Below, in pieces: positions 1-11,119 of a stretch of DNA of 37,500 bases. Below the pieces are notes generated by a model. It was not told the DNA's origin. It saw nothing but the letters and a program-made list of their open reading frames with translations, and did not search any database. Origin of the DNA: Chrysomallon squamiferum. Its lineage: Eukaryota > Mollusca > Gastropoda > Neomphalida > Peltospiridae. The DNA lies in contig CM022678.1 in assembly GCA_012295275.1 (NCBI GenBank), positions 4,122,218 through 4,159,717 on the forward strand, read 5' to 3'. The position numbers were made by a program, and so were the translations under genes. The first letter of the stretch is position 1. Every line of letters starts with the position of its first letter.

Positions 1-292
1 TTAGGAAAATTAGGTAACGCTGACTTTCTTTTTTCTTTCCTTCTTTCTGTAGAAATGTTTTCAATATTTAAGAATAAAAAAAAAAAAAAAAAAAGATAAA
101 GTAATAAATAAATAAATAAATAAATAAAAATATTTCCTATCTTTCTTTCTTACAAACAGTTTACACAACTTTATCAACATTTAGAAATATATTCATAATT
201 TACTCTCTTTTCAACTTTTTTGCTGTATCTTTCGCAGAAATCTTTGAAAGGTTAGAATTTTGTATTTTATTTTATTTTTCCCCTTTATGAAG

Positions 293-463
293 TCTGAATG
301 CTAGAGCTTATCCAAGAGCTCGTTTCGGACCGAGTCTGGGGCCAATTTGGCTTGATGACGTCAGTTGCACCGGAAACGAACAAGACCTAGACCAGTGTGC
401 TTTGCGACCCTGGGGGGGATCACAACTGTAATCATGCAGAAAATGTTAGCGTCAACTGTCAAG
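293..463 (+). pseudogene. Damaged SRCR second-half exon of gene A
   Basis: The reading [20 protein letters not shown], then C..G, LDQC, DHNC and VNC, is a second-half SRCR exon close to the gene B exon at 31927-32095. Two lesions are visible. A run of seven Gs at 412-418 has one base too many, giving 171 nt instead of the 170 nt of its relatives and putting a TAA soon after. The donor after position 463 reads AT where relatives read GT. If the frame is corrected and the exon is not spliced, it runs to TAA at 475-477. The acceptor is AG at 291-292. No first-half partner is in the window. Confidence 0.75.
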
Positions 464-713
464 ATAAATTATTTTAAAGGGAAAAAAATGTTTCCGTTTT
501 TATAAAGATTTTATATATTTCTGTGTATCTCTCTATATGTACATATGTGTGTGCGTGCGTGTTTATATATTCGCAAGAATCAACACAAACACAAATAAAC
601 ATAACGACAGATAGAAAGATATGTAGATGGATAGACATATAACAGTACTACCAGCAGTCTTTTTCTAGTTGTATTTGTTTGTTTATTTGTTTGTGTATTT
701 GAGTATTTGTATC

Positions 714-752
<39 letters not shown>

Positions 753-3700
753 TATAAATTTACATGACATGTATATTTGTTAATCGATTTACACACATTC
801 AGGCGACGCTAGCCATTCACAAATACGACTCGTAAATGGTGGAACGAGTTATAAAGGCAGACTTGAAATTTATAGAAATGGACAATGGGGTTCTGTTTGT
901 GATGCTTCCTTTGGCGCACCTGAGGCTAAAGTCGTCTGCCGCAGTTTAGGCCTTCCAAGGTGAGATAACAGTGAACAGTACTAACTGTCATGCGTTAATT
1001 CGTGGCAAATTAACTTTTCTCCTTCATTATGCAGTCATGATAATGATGATGATGATGTTGTTGAGGAGGATAATGATAATACTACTACATTATTACTAAT
1101 ATTAATAATACTAGTAGCGGTAATATTGGTAGACGTAATTCATGTTTAAATGCATATCCCACTGCACTTCAGTATTCATTTGTTACTGGATCCATTTTGA
1201 CATAACTGATTTACATTTTAAGTACAAGAGCGAGAGCCTATTCCGGTGCACGATTTGGATCAAGTACGGGACCCATTTGGCTGTCTAACGTGAAGTGTCA
1301 GGGCAGTGAAGAAAACCTAAACCACTGTTCGTTGACACCCTGGAGTATTAGTGACTGTGACCATAGCGAGGATGTCGGCGTAATTGTGGCGGTAATAACA
1401 TGTCATTAAGTTCATCGATAGGTCCATTGATTGATGAAGACAGTTATAGATAGAGACAGACGGAGATAGACATAGAGATATATGTAGATCGAAAGAGAGG
1501 TAGACAAAGATATTGAGAGTTACAGAAAGGCATATAGCTCGATAGACAGACATATAGATCGATATAGTTAGCTAGAGCTGTCCATTATTAGACATTTAGA
1601 GATTGACAGAGATAGTTAGATTAGTCATAAAGGAACAAATAGAGAGATAAACAAAAAGACAGGCAGGATGATCGACAGCTACGGGTAGAGATTATCTTGG
1701 ACATTAATATTATTAATTTATTGTTTCTATGTTTTCTTGCTTGCTGATCTTGTTGTTTGATTGATTTCATTATTTCTTTTATTTTTTTGTTGTTTTGTTG
1801 TTATTTTTTCTTCTTGTTTCTCTGCTGTTATTGTTTGCTATTGTTATATTTTTGTATATATAAGTATGAATGTTTACTTTATACAATTTACTGTTTTACA
1901 TATATATTTATAATTGTTGTTCTTCTTTTGCGGCGATCTGGATAGTTTGGTTGTGTGCGTGTGTAAATTTAATTCTTTGTTTAACTTATTTATATAATTT
2001 ATTATTTATGAAGGAAATGTGAAAATATCACAACTGCGACTCGTAAAGGGTAACACGAGGTTTGAGGGCAGAGTTGAAGTTTATCACGATGGACAATGGG
2101 GTTCTGTCTGTGATGATTCGTTTGGCGAGCCTGAGGCTAAAGTCGTCTGCCGCAGTTTAGGCCTTCCGAGGTGAGATAACAGTGAACAGTACTAACTGTC
2201 ATGCGTTAATTCGTGACAAACTAACTTTTCTGCTTCACTATGCAGTCATGATAATGATGATGATATCGATGAGGATGATAATGATAATACTGCTAATAGT
2301 AACGATATTATTATTAATATTATTAATACTAGTAGCTGTAGTATTAGTAGAAGTGTTTCATGTTTAAATGCATATCCCACTGCACTTCAATATTCATTTG
2401 TTACTGGATCTATTTTGACATTACTGATTTATATTTTAAGTACAAGAGCGAGAGCCTATTCCGGTGCACGATTTGGATCAAGTACTGGACCCATTTGGCT
2501 GGATACGGTCAACTGTCAGGGCAATGAAGAAAACCTTGACCAGTGTTCCTTGCCACCGTGGGGTCATAATAACTGTGACCATAGCGAGGATGTCGGCGTT
2601 AAGTGTGTCGGTAATAACATGTCATTAAGTTCATCGATAGATCCATTGATTAATGAAGACAGTTATAGATACAGACAGACGGAGACAGAGATATAGATCA
2701 GTAGAGACATGTATGTAGATCGAAAGAGAGAGGTAGACAAATATATTGGTAGTTATAGAAAGGCTAGAATTACTTGTTTTAACGTGAAGTATCAAAATAA
2801 GTCCATTGAGAAGACTCTTCGTTTTGATATACACCAATGATTATGATGAGGAGGATTAAGTTTTATGTTTTTTAACACACATTGCTTGGAGCTGACATCT
2901 GCATTATCATAGACTCAGTCTTCTAAACTCATCTGTGTTAAAGTAACCTGAAGAGCAGATCAGAAACTGGTTTCAAATATTGAGAGTATGAGCACCAAAG
3001 ACACCAAGTTCTAATACTGAGTCAGAGATATGCTCCCACCAGAAAGTTTTGAAAAAACATGGTGCATTTCTGAGCTTTGTGGAGACACAATTATCAATTT
3101 GAAAGTAATGAAAGTGCATGGTTTTTCATGGACAAATTTTGATGGTTGAGTTTATCAAAGAATTAAGATTATCACTATATTCACAGTCATAAGAATTTGG
3201 TTCTAAATAACAATCACTAACTTCCCTTGTGCAACCAGCACAACCAGCAATCACTGAATGAAAGTTTATCTCTTAATTATCATCCTGCACCCACAGAAAT
3301 AATACAACAGTATTATTCTACTATTCGTTTGTTTATCATTTAACTTTTAGAAAAATCACTAGCTTAAAATACGAAAGTCACTCAGTCCTGAATAATCTGA
3401 AAGGCTAGGAGCAAATATTCATTTCCCCATGAGTACAAATTTTCTTTTACACTGACATCCGAATTTTTTCAGCTCAAGGGAAGGAAGCCAAATTCGTCTA
3501 ATTGACTTATTTTTATTATTCAGTTGCCACTGTTAGACTAGTGAATGGAGGAGGAACTGTGCCCGAGGGTCGAGTTGAGGTTCTTGTGGGTGGAACGTGG
3601 AGTACCGTGTGTGACGACAACTTTGATGAAAAGGATGCTGCTGTTGTCTGTGCCATGATGGGGTACAGTCGGTAATAAAGTAAACGTTTTCTCATTGTTG

Positions 3701-4398
3701 AGACAATTCTGATAGTCTAAACAATTTTACAAAGCAAAAGCACTTTATTTTCCATTCGCTTTGTGAGTCTAAAACAATATCTCGTGTTCTAAACATTTTC
3801 TTACAGTCTAAACAATTTTTGGTAGTTGAATTATTTGATAATAGTTTAAATAATTCGTAATAGTCCAAACTCATTCAAATAGTCTAAACAGTTTTATACA
3901 CTATGCAGTTTTGACAGTTTAAGCAATTCATAATAATCTAAATATATAATGTGTATAATAGTCAAAACAGTTTTATAATAATCCACACATTTTAAAACAT
4001 CTAAACTATTTTCTGATGGTTTAAACATATTCCTATAAAGCATGAAATGTCTACCTGTTTGAAGACTTTGGATAGTTAGAAAAGTGTGTATTAGTCTAAA
4101 CGTTTAAATACATTTTCTAAAGGACTGCGTAAACAGACAGTTGAGACAGACTCAGATGAGTTCCTGATGTTTTAACGAGTCTGTGAAATGATCTAATATA
4201 AAATGAGAAAGATGTTTGTGATATTTGTGTGCATTTAAAAACGTAGCATTTGTATAGAATTATTTAAATCTAATTTTAAAAAATAAAAATTTAATCCTTG
4301 TGATTAAGTGAACAGAAAATATTGATTAAATTACTGATTTCTGATGTGATTATGAATGTCTACGAAATAATAACTACTAGAACAACAACAACATCATC

Positions 4399-4431
<33 letters not shown>

Positions 4432-5006
4432 AATAATAATAATATAATTAAATAAATAAATTAATTCATTAAAAAATATACAAAACTAAAAAAAACATCA
4501 CACCCTCTACTACCTTACTCGTCTTTTAAACTTGTATCTATCAAAGCCTTTACTACTTCTGTATCTGCTAACAACATAATTGTTACGTCTGATATAATGC
4601 CTATTCCTAATAGGACTGTGTATTTCTATTGTCCGCTGTTACATACTTTTATGAAATGTGTTTTTCAGTGCGTTCTGTTGGCAAAATCTTAATGTTCTTT
4701 TTCACATTTCTGTATACAAAATATATAATTCAATTATCTTTAAGCTCTGGTGCTCAAGTAATACGAAATGCTCGGTATGGGAGAGGTACCGGACCAATTT
4801 ATCTTGATGACGTTAAATGCACTGGAAGAGAAAACTCTATCCTAGACTGTCCCTATGATTCCGTACATCAAACTGACTCTGATCATTCCAAAGATGTTGG
4901 ATTGAAATGTCAAAGACACACACAGAAAGGTAACGCGCACGAACAACTAATGTTGGCAGTAGCAATAGTATGTAGAAGTAATAAAGATAGAGAGACACAG
5001 CATTAG

Positions 5007-5038
<32 letters not shown>

Positions 5039-5369
5039 GCAGTAGTAGTAGTAGTACTATTAGTAGTAACATATAGTAGTGGCAGTACCATCACTATACA
5101 GAATGCAACTCTACTTACTTATTTATTTACTTACATATTTGTTTGCTTACTTACTTATTTATCTATTACTTTCATAATTATTTATTTACATATTTGCTTA
5201 TATATTTACTTAAATTTCTTACATATTTACTTATTAATTTACTTATTTAGTTTCAGATTATGGAAGACACAGTGGCAATACAGTTTGTGGACTGTGCGGA
5301 GGTCCGCTCTTTATAGCAACAGCAATTCTCTTTATCATCCTGGATCTGCTGGGTAGTGCTGGACAGTAA
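293..5369 (+). CDS. SRCR-domain membrane receptor gene A (3' part)
   Basis: This is the 3' portion of a multi-exon scavenger-receptor-like gene whose start lies upstream of the window. The visible exons are 293-463 (damaged), 803-959, 1229-1391, 2014-2170, 2447-2610, 3524-3671, 4745-4929 and 5257-5369. Apart from the lost donor after 463, all junctions have GT/AG borders. Domain-opening exons enter in phase 1, domain halves join in phase 2, and domains leave in phase 1. The protein would be an extracellular string of group A SRCR domains ending in one hydrophobic helix. SRCR proteins of this kind bind microbial or polyanionic ligands or serve in adhesion; the ligand here is unknown. Two single-base frameshifts (in 293-463 and 1229-1391) and a lost donor at 464 mean that either the gene is decaying or the assembly has base errors. 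The 3' end is paralogous to gene B. Confidence 0.85.
803..1391 (+). CDS. SRCR domain A-I (two exons)
   Basis: The first-half exon 803-959 (157 nt) reads [20 protein letters not shown], then [10 protein letters not shown] and VVCRSLGLP, with donor GTGAGA. The second-half exon 1229-1391 reads [20 protein letters not shown], then C..G, LNHC and [11 protein letters not shown]. The second half is 163 nt against 164 nt in its sister copy at 2447-2610: one base is missing near 1381-1386, so the last conserved cysteine is read out of frame. The six-cysteine pattern (no cysteine in the GRLEIY strand or after SLG) is group A. This pair and the next are a recent tandem duplicate, with similar introns (960-1228 and 2171-2446). 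Confidence 0.85.
2014..2610 (+). CDS. SRCR domain A-II (two exons)
   Basis: Exon 2014-2170 (157 nt) reads [20 protein letters not shown], then [10 protein letters not shown] and CRSLGLPR. Exon 2447-2610 (164 nt) reads [20 protein letters not shown], then [21 protein letters not shown]. All six group A cysteines are present and the frame is intact (321 nt, 107 residues, phase 1-1). The acceptor of the first exon, after TTTATGAAG, is weak in pyrimidines. The intron after 2610 holds degenerate GATA/GACA-rich low-complexity sequence, also seen after 1391 and after 33333. Confidence 0.92.
3524..4929 (+). CDS. SRCR domain A-III, membrane-proximal (two exons)
   Basis: Exon 3524-3671 (148 nt) reads [20 protein letters not shown], then [20 protein letters not shown]. 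Exon 4745-4929 (185 nt) reads [20 protein letters not shown], then [19 protein letters not shown] and a short linker. It is a divergent SRCR subtype shared with gene B (35358-36861). The cysteine expected before DHS is serine (TDSDHS, codon TCT); the gene B copy has SDCVHS (TGT). In group A domains that cysteine normally pairs with the one in TVCDD, so one disulfide appears lost. The 1.07 kb intron holds a degenerate minisatellite. Confidence 0.9.
3690..4110 (+). repeat. Degenerate minisatellite in gene A last-domain intron
   Basis: This is about 20 irregular copies of a unit like AGTCTAAACAATTTT, spaced roughly every 20-25 bases. The matching intron of gene B (about 35510-36010) carries the same family, so the array predates the A/B duplication. 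Confidence 0.7.
5257..5369 (+). CDS. C-terminal membrane exon of gene A
   Basis: After the acceptor TTTCAG at 5256 the phase-1 frame reads a short stalk with CGLCGG, then the hydrophobic stretch [17 protein letters not shown] and SAGQ before TAA at 5367-5369. The helix is about 17 residues and includes an aspartate. Only about four residues follow it, so the protein has essentially no cytoplasmic tail. A GPI-anchor signal is an alternative reading, because the hydrophobic stretch is C-terminal. Gene B ends with the same exon (37178-37290). Confidence 0.88.
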
Positions 5370-5561
5370 TCCGTAAGTTGACTTTTTATCAGTCTTCAAA
5401 TGTCTCCATGTTTTATCTTATTTATCCACTCACATATAGAAGAAAAAACAGTGAGGAATGAACAGAATTGGTTCCTGAAAGGAAATATCTGCCAGAGAAC
5501 AGTGAAAAATAACGGAAACATGTCAAATTAAAAAGCGAAGGGTTTCACTCAAGAAAATAAA
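5370..5561 (+). other. 3'UTR of gene A with poly(A) signals
   Basis: The sequence after the stop aligns almost base for base with that after the gene B stop (37291-37490), and in reverse with 14640-14820. ATTAAA lies at 5527-5532 and AATAAA at 5556-5561. A good donor-like site (TCC then GTAAGT) sits 4 nt after the stop; the gene B copy has GTAATT instead. Confidence 0.7.
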
Positions 5562-5709
5562 TATATAAAAAACGATGTTGATGAACATATCCTCTACCAT
5601 TATGAATTTTATATATGTTTTCCTAATATGCGTGTTTTGCTTTTATTTTGTTTTAACATATATCAATATATATTCAAAAAGTGTTCTGTTTTGTGTGTTT
5701 GGTTCATTT

Positions 5710-5809
<100 letters not shown>

Positions 5810-5907
5810 TTTTATTGGTTTCTGAACATTATTGGTTTGTTTTGAAACTAAAGTTAGCTAATAAAATAGGTTTTTGTATTTTGTTTTATGTTCAAGTCTT
5901 TTAAAAC

Positions 5908-5990
<83 letters not shown>

Positions 5991-5998
5991 TAATAATA
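5908..5998 (+). repeat. (TAA)n microsatellite
   Basis: Nearly perfect ATA/TAA trinucleotide run, about 90 bp. Confidence 0.97.
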
Positions 5999-7224
5999 TA
6001 ATTTTGTTATTGTTATTACATTTATCTTGTTACATTTTCTTCTTTATAATTTTTTTTTTTCTCAGCATACCAAACAATGTTCATTTAGACTCCGGCAAAC
6101 TCAGTTGCTTGACGACCCGTTAAAACAGTTGTAAGAACATATCTACGGCTGGGTCTCCTCTTTCTCTATTTCTAACTTCTCTATCTCTTTCTCTATCTTG
6201 TCATTTTTTTTCTCTTTCTCAGTCGAATGCACGTTTTTATCTTTCGTACTAACTGTTGTTCCATACTCAACTCATTTATCTCTATCTATCGGACAATCTC
6301 ACTTCTTTCTATATCATGCTTATCACCTAAAACTTATTCGATAATAATTTCCCTAATGTCTTAGCTGATGATAACTCAATTTCCCGCTGACCAACGATTT
6401 CAATTAATTTGGTCTTAGGTGCCATGTTTATGTATAGCGAACTTTTTCGCCCTAGTGAACAATGCTGTTTACATCTAGTGGACTGCAATAAAAAAAACGT
6501 CTAACGTCCCCGTTATTACAAATCACATTTCAAATACCCAGGTTGTCTTGCCTCTAAAGGATCTGTGAATATATAAATAGAGTAGCACGTTCCTGTACAC
6601 TAGAAACACAAAAAAATAAAACATATGATACTTTTGACATTGTACTAGCGCTAGCGTGAAACATTCAGCATAGCAGTGTAGTACTAGAACAATGGTAATC
6701 TCACACAACGATCTCATAAGGGTGATACAAGCAGAACAGCAACTGCACACATAACTAGTTACCCAGGCCCCGTCTGAACTGTTACAGTGTTATAGGGCCC
6801 TAACATTAATGAAAAAAAAGGAAATAAAATCTCTTCTTTTATTCAAAGAGAAAAGGGACTCGCGTTATCTGTCAACGCGGTTTGAACGCTGCAGCTCGAA
6901 TTCTGTCGCCAGGTCTTTCTGTGTAACAGGTATTGTTCCGGAGCCGGTAATCAATCCCGTTTCTCACGACATACATCTAACCCCTGAACATCCAGCCCTG
7001 GGAAACTCACGGCATTTTGTTGAAAGAAATATTTTACAAGCTGAAGGCAAGAACATTCTTCTTTCAGTGTTTTTTTTTTTTTTTTTTTTTTTTTCTAACG
7101 TGTTAAATAGTTAGTCGTTAGCAAACATGCTACTGTATCAGTTAGAATGCAATTCACTCAGAGCTTCGAAATATAACCACTCGCATTAAGTTCATTATCG
7201 TGCTGCAGCAAAACAAATTCGAAA

Positions 7225-7276
7225 GCATAATTTTTATTATTATTTATATATATGTGATAATAATAAAAATTATGCT

Positions 7277-7323
<47 letters not shown>

Positions 7324-7376
7324 ATTATAATAAAAATTATGCTTTGAATATATATGTATATTTTTATTATAATCAC
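7225..7376. repeat. Nested palindromes around a (TA)n tract
   Basis: GCATAATTTTTATTATTA at 7225-7242 is the reverse complement of TAATAATAAAAATTATGC at 7258-7275. A second inverted pair follows: TGTGATTATAATAAAAAT near 7320 and ATTTTTATTATAATCACA near 7360. The GAATATAT-flanked segment AAAAATTATGCTTTGAATAT also occurs twice. This looks like a hairpin-forming miniature element or an expanded TA palindrome. Confidence 0.75.
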
Positions 7377-7391
7377 ATAATTACATATATA

Positions 7392-7400
<9 letters not shown>

Positions 7401-7427
<27 letters not shown>

Positions 7428-7504
7428 TGTATGTATGTATGTATGTATGTATGTATGTATGTATGTATGTATGTATGTATGTATGTATGTGTGTGTATGT
7501 ATGT
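7401..7504 (+). repeat. (ATGT)n microsatellite
   Basis: About 25 tandem GTAT units. Shorter ATGT runs recur at 7728-7750 and 8217-8310, each time next to the duplicated 155 bp segment. Confidence 0.97.
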
Positions 7505-7734
7505 ATTAATGTATTATGGTTTGCAAATTACCGATAATATCAATACCAGATATTCTCAATACCGGTTTTCACGGGGTTTATTTAGTTTGTGCATAGGAAA
7601 ATATACTTATGAGGCTTTTGTGGACACTGTTTTCTCTTATACATACTCATTTTGTTTATTATATGACACTCATCTGACAACATTATTCATTATCTTCCTT
7701 TTCTTACCTGTCTTCAGAAAAAATATATGTATGT

Positions 7735-8447
7735 ATGTATGTATGTATGTCTATATGCATTAGTTAATTAAAGTTATCACGTATATAAAATATGTAAAAG
7801 AAGTTCTAAACCAGTCAAGGAAAATAACGTTAATTCAAATTTTGTAAAATGATTCTATTTTGTATCTACTAATATATTAAAACACATTTGATTTTTTTTA
7901 TTATTATTATAACAGTTCCTGCAGTAAATGAAAATGAAAAAAACAGGAGCCAATCCCTTATCACCAGTCGACAAAATGGCGTACGATGGCACACACGTCA
8001 GCAGTAAAACAGGTAAACGTGGAACATTAAACAGACGAGCATCGAACTCGCATTTGAAGGCACGCTAGCAACACCCGAGTAACTAACGTTATCTTATGTT
8101 AATAACTAACATATCTCTCAACATAACTCGTTAAAATTTAGAAAACCCGTATTGGTGCTTCGGTAACGGTATTACCCATCAATTACTAAAACCGGTATTT
8201 ACCGGTATTTAAATGTAAGTATGTATGTATGTGTGTATTTGAATGTATGCATGTGTGTATATGTAAGTATGTATGTATGTGTCAATGTATGTATGCATGT
8301 ATGTCTCTATGCATTAGTTAATTAACGGTATAACGTATATAAAATATGTAAAAAAAAGTTCTGAACCACTCAAGTAAAACAACGTTCATTCAGATTTTGT
8401 AAAATTAGTGTATTTTGTATCTACTAATATACTAAAACACATTTAAC
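7735..8447. repeat. Direct repeat of about 155 bp (7735-7890 and 8295-8447)
   Basis: Both copies begin with ATGT units, then ATGCATTAGTTAATTAA, then about 120 similar bases ending in ACTAATATAYTAAAACACATTT. The second copy contains AATTAACGGTATAACG, matching the motif in the gene B upstream units (for example 19191-19205), and similarity continues past it. The DNA between the copies contains ACCGGTATT-type motifs at both sides (about 7530-7575 and 8150-8210) in opposite orientation, which may be the ends of a small DNA transposon. Confidence 0.55.
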
Positions 8448-8449
8448 TG

Positions 8450-8512
8450 AGGAGGGGCTATATCTCACGTCGCCCGCTTTTCGAAAATGTTTGCCCATAC
8501 CTGTTCTAAACA
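8450..8512 (-). mobile_element. Possible hAT-like element terminus
   Basis: On the minus strand the sequence reads ACAGGTATGGGCAAACATTT followed by CGAAAAGCGGGCGACG. The TGGGCAAAC plus GCGGGC arrangement resembles the ends of hAT/ZBED-type elements. No transposase and no second end were found. This is a resemblance only. Confidence 0.25.
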
Positions 8513-8980
8513 AGCGTTCAGCTAAGCAATCAACAGTAATCAAATATTCTTTCATGTTTCATCTTTTGTTTTTCTATCTCCATGGTACAGTGACATCAGT
8601 GCAAATTTATCGAAGTGTGTTTAATACTGGCTTTTATATTTTGTATCTGTGACTCGAAGGCATTCTCAGGTTTGAATTTGGACTGGTAACTGCTGTCCTG
8701 TGTTTGATTAAAAAACGGTAACTCTTTTTTTCTTTTTTCATTTTTCTGATCTTGTTTATTTATTTTGTTTCAAAAATTATTTATCTGTTACAAGTTATAT
8801 AATTATGTATGCAGTATCTACCTATATACGTACCTTTATATTTATTTATTTATTATATCATCATCACTGTCATAATCATTATTATCGTTATCACAATCAT
8901 TATTAATTTTGTTAAATTAACACTATAGATTTATGTTCACTTACTTAATTTTGCAGATAGAAGTTATTGTTTCCATCAGA

Positions 8981-10164
8981 ATGGGGGATTTAGGTAAGTG
9001 ATGATTACTGATTACATTGCAGCAATGACGTAAATCTAATAACTTTTTTCAGTGTGATATATATACATTTTTCTTTATTGTAACAAAGTAGTATGATATT
9101 AAAAGTTACAGTAGTAATTTACATTAATTTTCCTTTATGTAACAATGAAGTAGGAGCTGAAAAAATTACAGTAGTAATTCATACCAATATTCGTTTATGT
9201 AACTTTGTAATATGATCTTAAAACATTATCATAGTAATTTATACTAATTTTCTTTTATGTAACAAAGTAGTATGATCTTAAAACATTACAGTAATAATTT
9301 ATACTAATTTTCGTTTATGTAACAAAATAGTATGATCTCAAAACATTACAGTAGTAATGTATACTAATTTTCGTTCATTTAACAAAGTAGTAGGATCTTA
9401 AAACATTAGAGTAGTAATTTATACTAATTTTCGTTCATGTAACTAAATAATATGATGTTAGAACATTGCAGTAGTAATTTATACTAATTTTCGTTTATTT
9501 AACAAAGTAATATGATCTTAATACATTACAGTAGTAAAATATATAACAATTTTCGTTTATGTAACAAAGTAGTATAATCTTAAAACATTACAGTAGTAAT
9601 TTATACTAATTTTCGTTTATGTAACTAAGTAATATGATCTTAAAACATTACAGTAGTCATGTATACCAATTTAGTTTATGTAACAAAGTAGTATGATCTT
9701 CAAACATTGTAGTAGTAGTAGTAGTAGTAGAACTAGCCCTAATAGTTTAACTAGCAGTAGCAGTGGTAGTAGAAGCAGCAATAGAAGTCAAAAGTAGAAA
9801 ATTGAGTAGTATTGTCTTTCTTTTCTGTACTGATTTAGTTGCTCTATTTTAGTAATAACAGTCAATCTTGGCACATTACTTGGTGGAATACTTGGAGGTC
9901 TGGTGTCTCTTATACTGATACTACTGGCTATAATTTTCCGGGAGGAACTGAAAAAGTTATTTTCTAAGTCGGGGTCTGTGAAGCCTGTTGCTGATGTGTA
10001 TGTAAAAACATTTCAAAACTTTAACCCATTTTATCGTTGAATCATTAACAGTAGAGAACCCTTTAGTAGATGTAAATATTTTCGGACTCTTACATTTGCT
10101 TCGCTAAAGACACACATACGTGTGTGTGTGTTTGTGTGTTTGTGTGTGTGTGTGTGTATATTTA

Positions 10165-10244
<80 letters not shown>

Positions 10245-10302
10245 TACATACATACATTCCTACTCAGAGATATGTGTATATGTATGTATATATCTAAATC
10301 TA

Positions 10303-10333
<31 letters not shown>

Positions 10334-10514
10334 ATATATATATATATATATATGTGTGTATGTGTATTTATATCGTTGTTCTTTTGTCTGGTTTTTTAGT
10401 ATAGGCTCTCAGATCTCATTAGACAAACACAAACAGGAGGCCGCAAATGAAGTTTTCAAATTTTGTTGTAACTGTTTCCAGAAGATACCTGATGCTATTG
10501 AACAGGAAGATTAA
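8981..10514 (+). CDS. Small single-pass membrane protein (90 aa, three exons)
   Basis: The coding exons are 8981-8993, 9853-9997 and 10400-10514 (273 nt). The leading exon starts at 8957 after TTTTGCAG and ends AG/GTAAGT. The ATG has A at -3 and G at +4. The protein opens [11 protein letters not shown], then a helix (about residues 8-33) with glycines at 11, 15, 16, 19 and 20 (a GxxxG zipper). REELKKLF follows, then a hydrophilic tail with a CCNC cluster at 75-78 and an acidic end. I do not recognise the family. A 5' noncoding exon may lie at about 8640-8715. Exon 9853 accepts phase 1, so it could also be spliced to gene A exon 4745-4929 and give that receptor a tail. AATAAA follows at 10652. 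Confidence 0.6.
9060..9715 (+). repeat. 60-bp minisatellite, about 11 copies
   Basis: Tandem units of about 60 bp contain TTTATGTAACAAAGTAGTAT, then GATCTTAAAACATTACAGTA and a short TACTAATTTTCG segment. The units diverge by a few bases each. The array fills most of the intron before the membrane exon at 9853 and is followed by a (TAG)n run. Confidence 0.9.
10120..10352 (+). repeat. Compound (TG)n-(TA)n-(CTAT)n microsatellite
   Basis: TG-rich to about 10175, TA to about 10240, CTAT from about 10296 to 10332, then TA. It lies in the intron directly before the last exon of the 90-aa protein gene; open frames over it are artefacts. Confidence 0.95.
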
Positions 10515-10651
10515 TCCAAAAGAAAATTGTCTTGGGTAGTAGACAACCATGATGGATCTAGAAATGCCTAGGAGGAACATCTTTCATTCACTACTTGTTA
10601 CTACTGCCGAATTAGTTCTAAGAACAATTCTTTTTTCTTTTTTTTTGTACG

Positions 10652-10657
10652 AATAAA
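10652..10657 (+). terminator. Poly(A) signal of the 90-aa protein gene
   Basis: AATAAA lies 138 nt after the TAA at 10512-10514, at a suitable distance for a short 3'UTR. Confidence 0.55.
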
Positions 10658-10964
10658 TTCATACAACAAAAGTTCTCTCTTTTTATCTTCATTTCAATAA
10701 CCAAAAAAATGTCTTTAGATCTGGAAAGAGAGAGAAAAACCTTCTGGAAATATTTCGATAAAGTCTCTTAACACAACAGAGCCTTTTCAAAACCATATCA
10801 ATGTAAAAATAGCAATATTTCCTCTTTTTAACGGTTTGGAGATACAAGTTTAAGAGCAACCAACAGGTCATGTGCATTTTAATTACGCATACTGATATAT
10901 TTATAAATGTGTATTTATTTAATGTATACACGTATCTCTGTACTGTAATCCTACAGTTTGTGAG

Positions 10965-11119
10965 AAGGACGTCGTTATCTGATAGACATTACAACAAATC
11001 GTGTTTTCTCTCGAACCACTCGTGAAGTCGTGGATATTAAATCCGATTCACTCCCGAATCAGAAATCGACTGAAGAAGCCGATTCTCCGCAACCAGAACC
11101 TAGTCAGTTCTGTTTATAG
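10965..11119 (+). CDS. Candidate terminal exon, acidic Ser/Pro-rich tail
   Basis: An open frame of about 51 codons runs from just after TGA at 10961-10963 to TAG at 11117-11119. It is less AT-rich than its surroundings and ends in a hydrophilic, acidic, proline/serine-rich stretch (KSTEEADSPQPEPSQFCL). It would need an acceptor at GTGAG (10963-10964), which is weak, and phase-1 entry. AATAAA follows at 11282. It may be the cytoplasmic tail of a receptor on the plus strand or an alternative 3' exon of a neighbour. No homology is recognised and it could be chance. Confidence 0.3.

Noticed and set aside
6809-7114. 101-codon plus-strand frame
   Set aside because: No splice sites, no recognisable domain, ends in poly-T; probably decayed mobile DNA. 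A tRNA-derived SINE was considered but no convincing A/B boxes were found.
7344-7763. 139-codon frame rich in MYVC
   Set aside because: Read-through of (ATGT)n and flanking AT-rich DNA.
10031-10514. Long overlapping frames across the (TG)n/(TA)n tract
   Set aside because: Only the part from 10400 is a supported exon; the rest is microsatellite.
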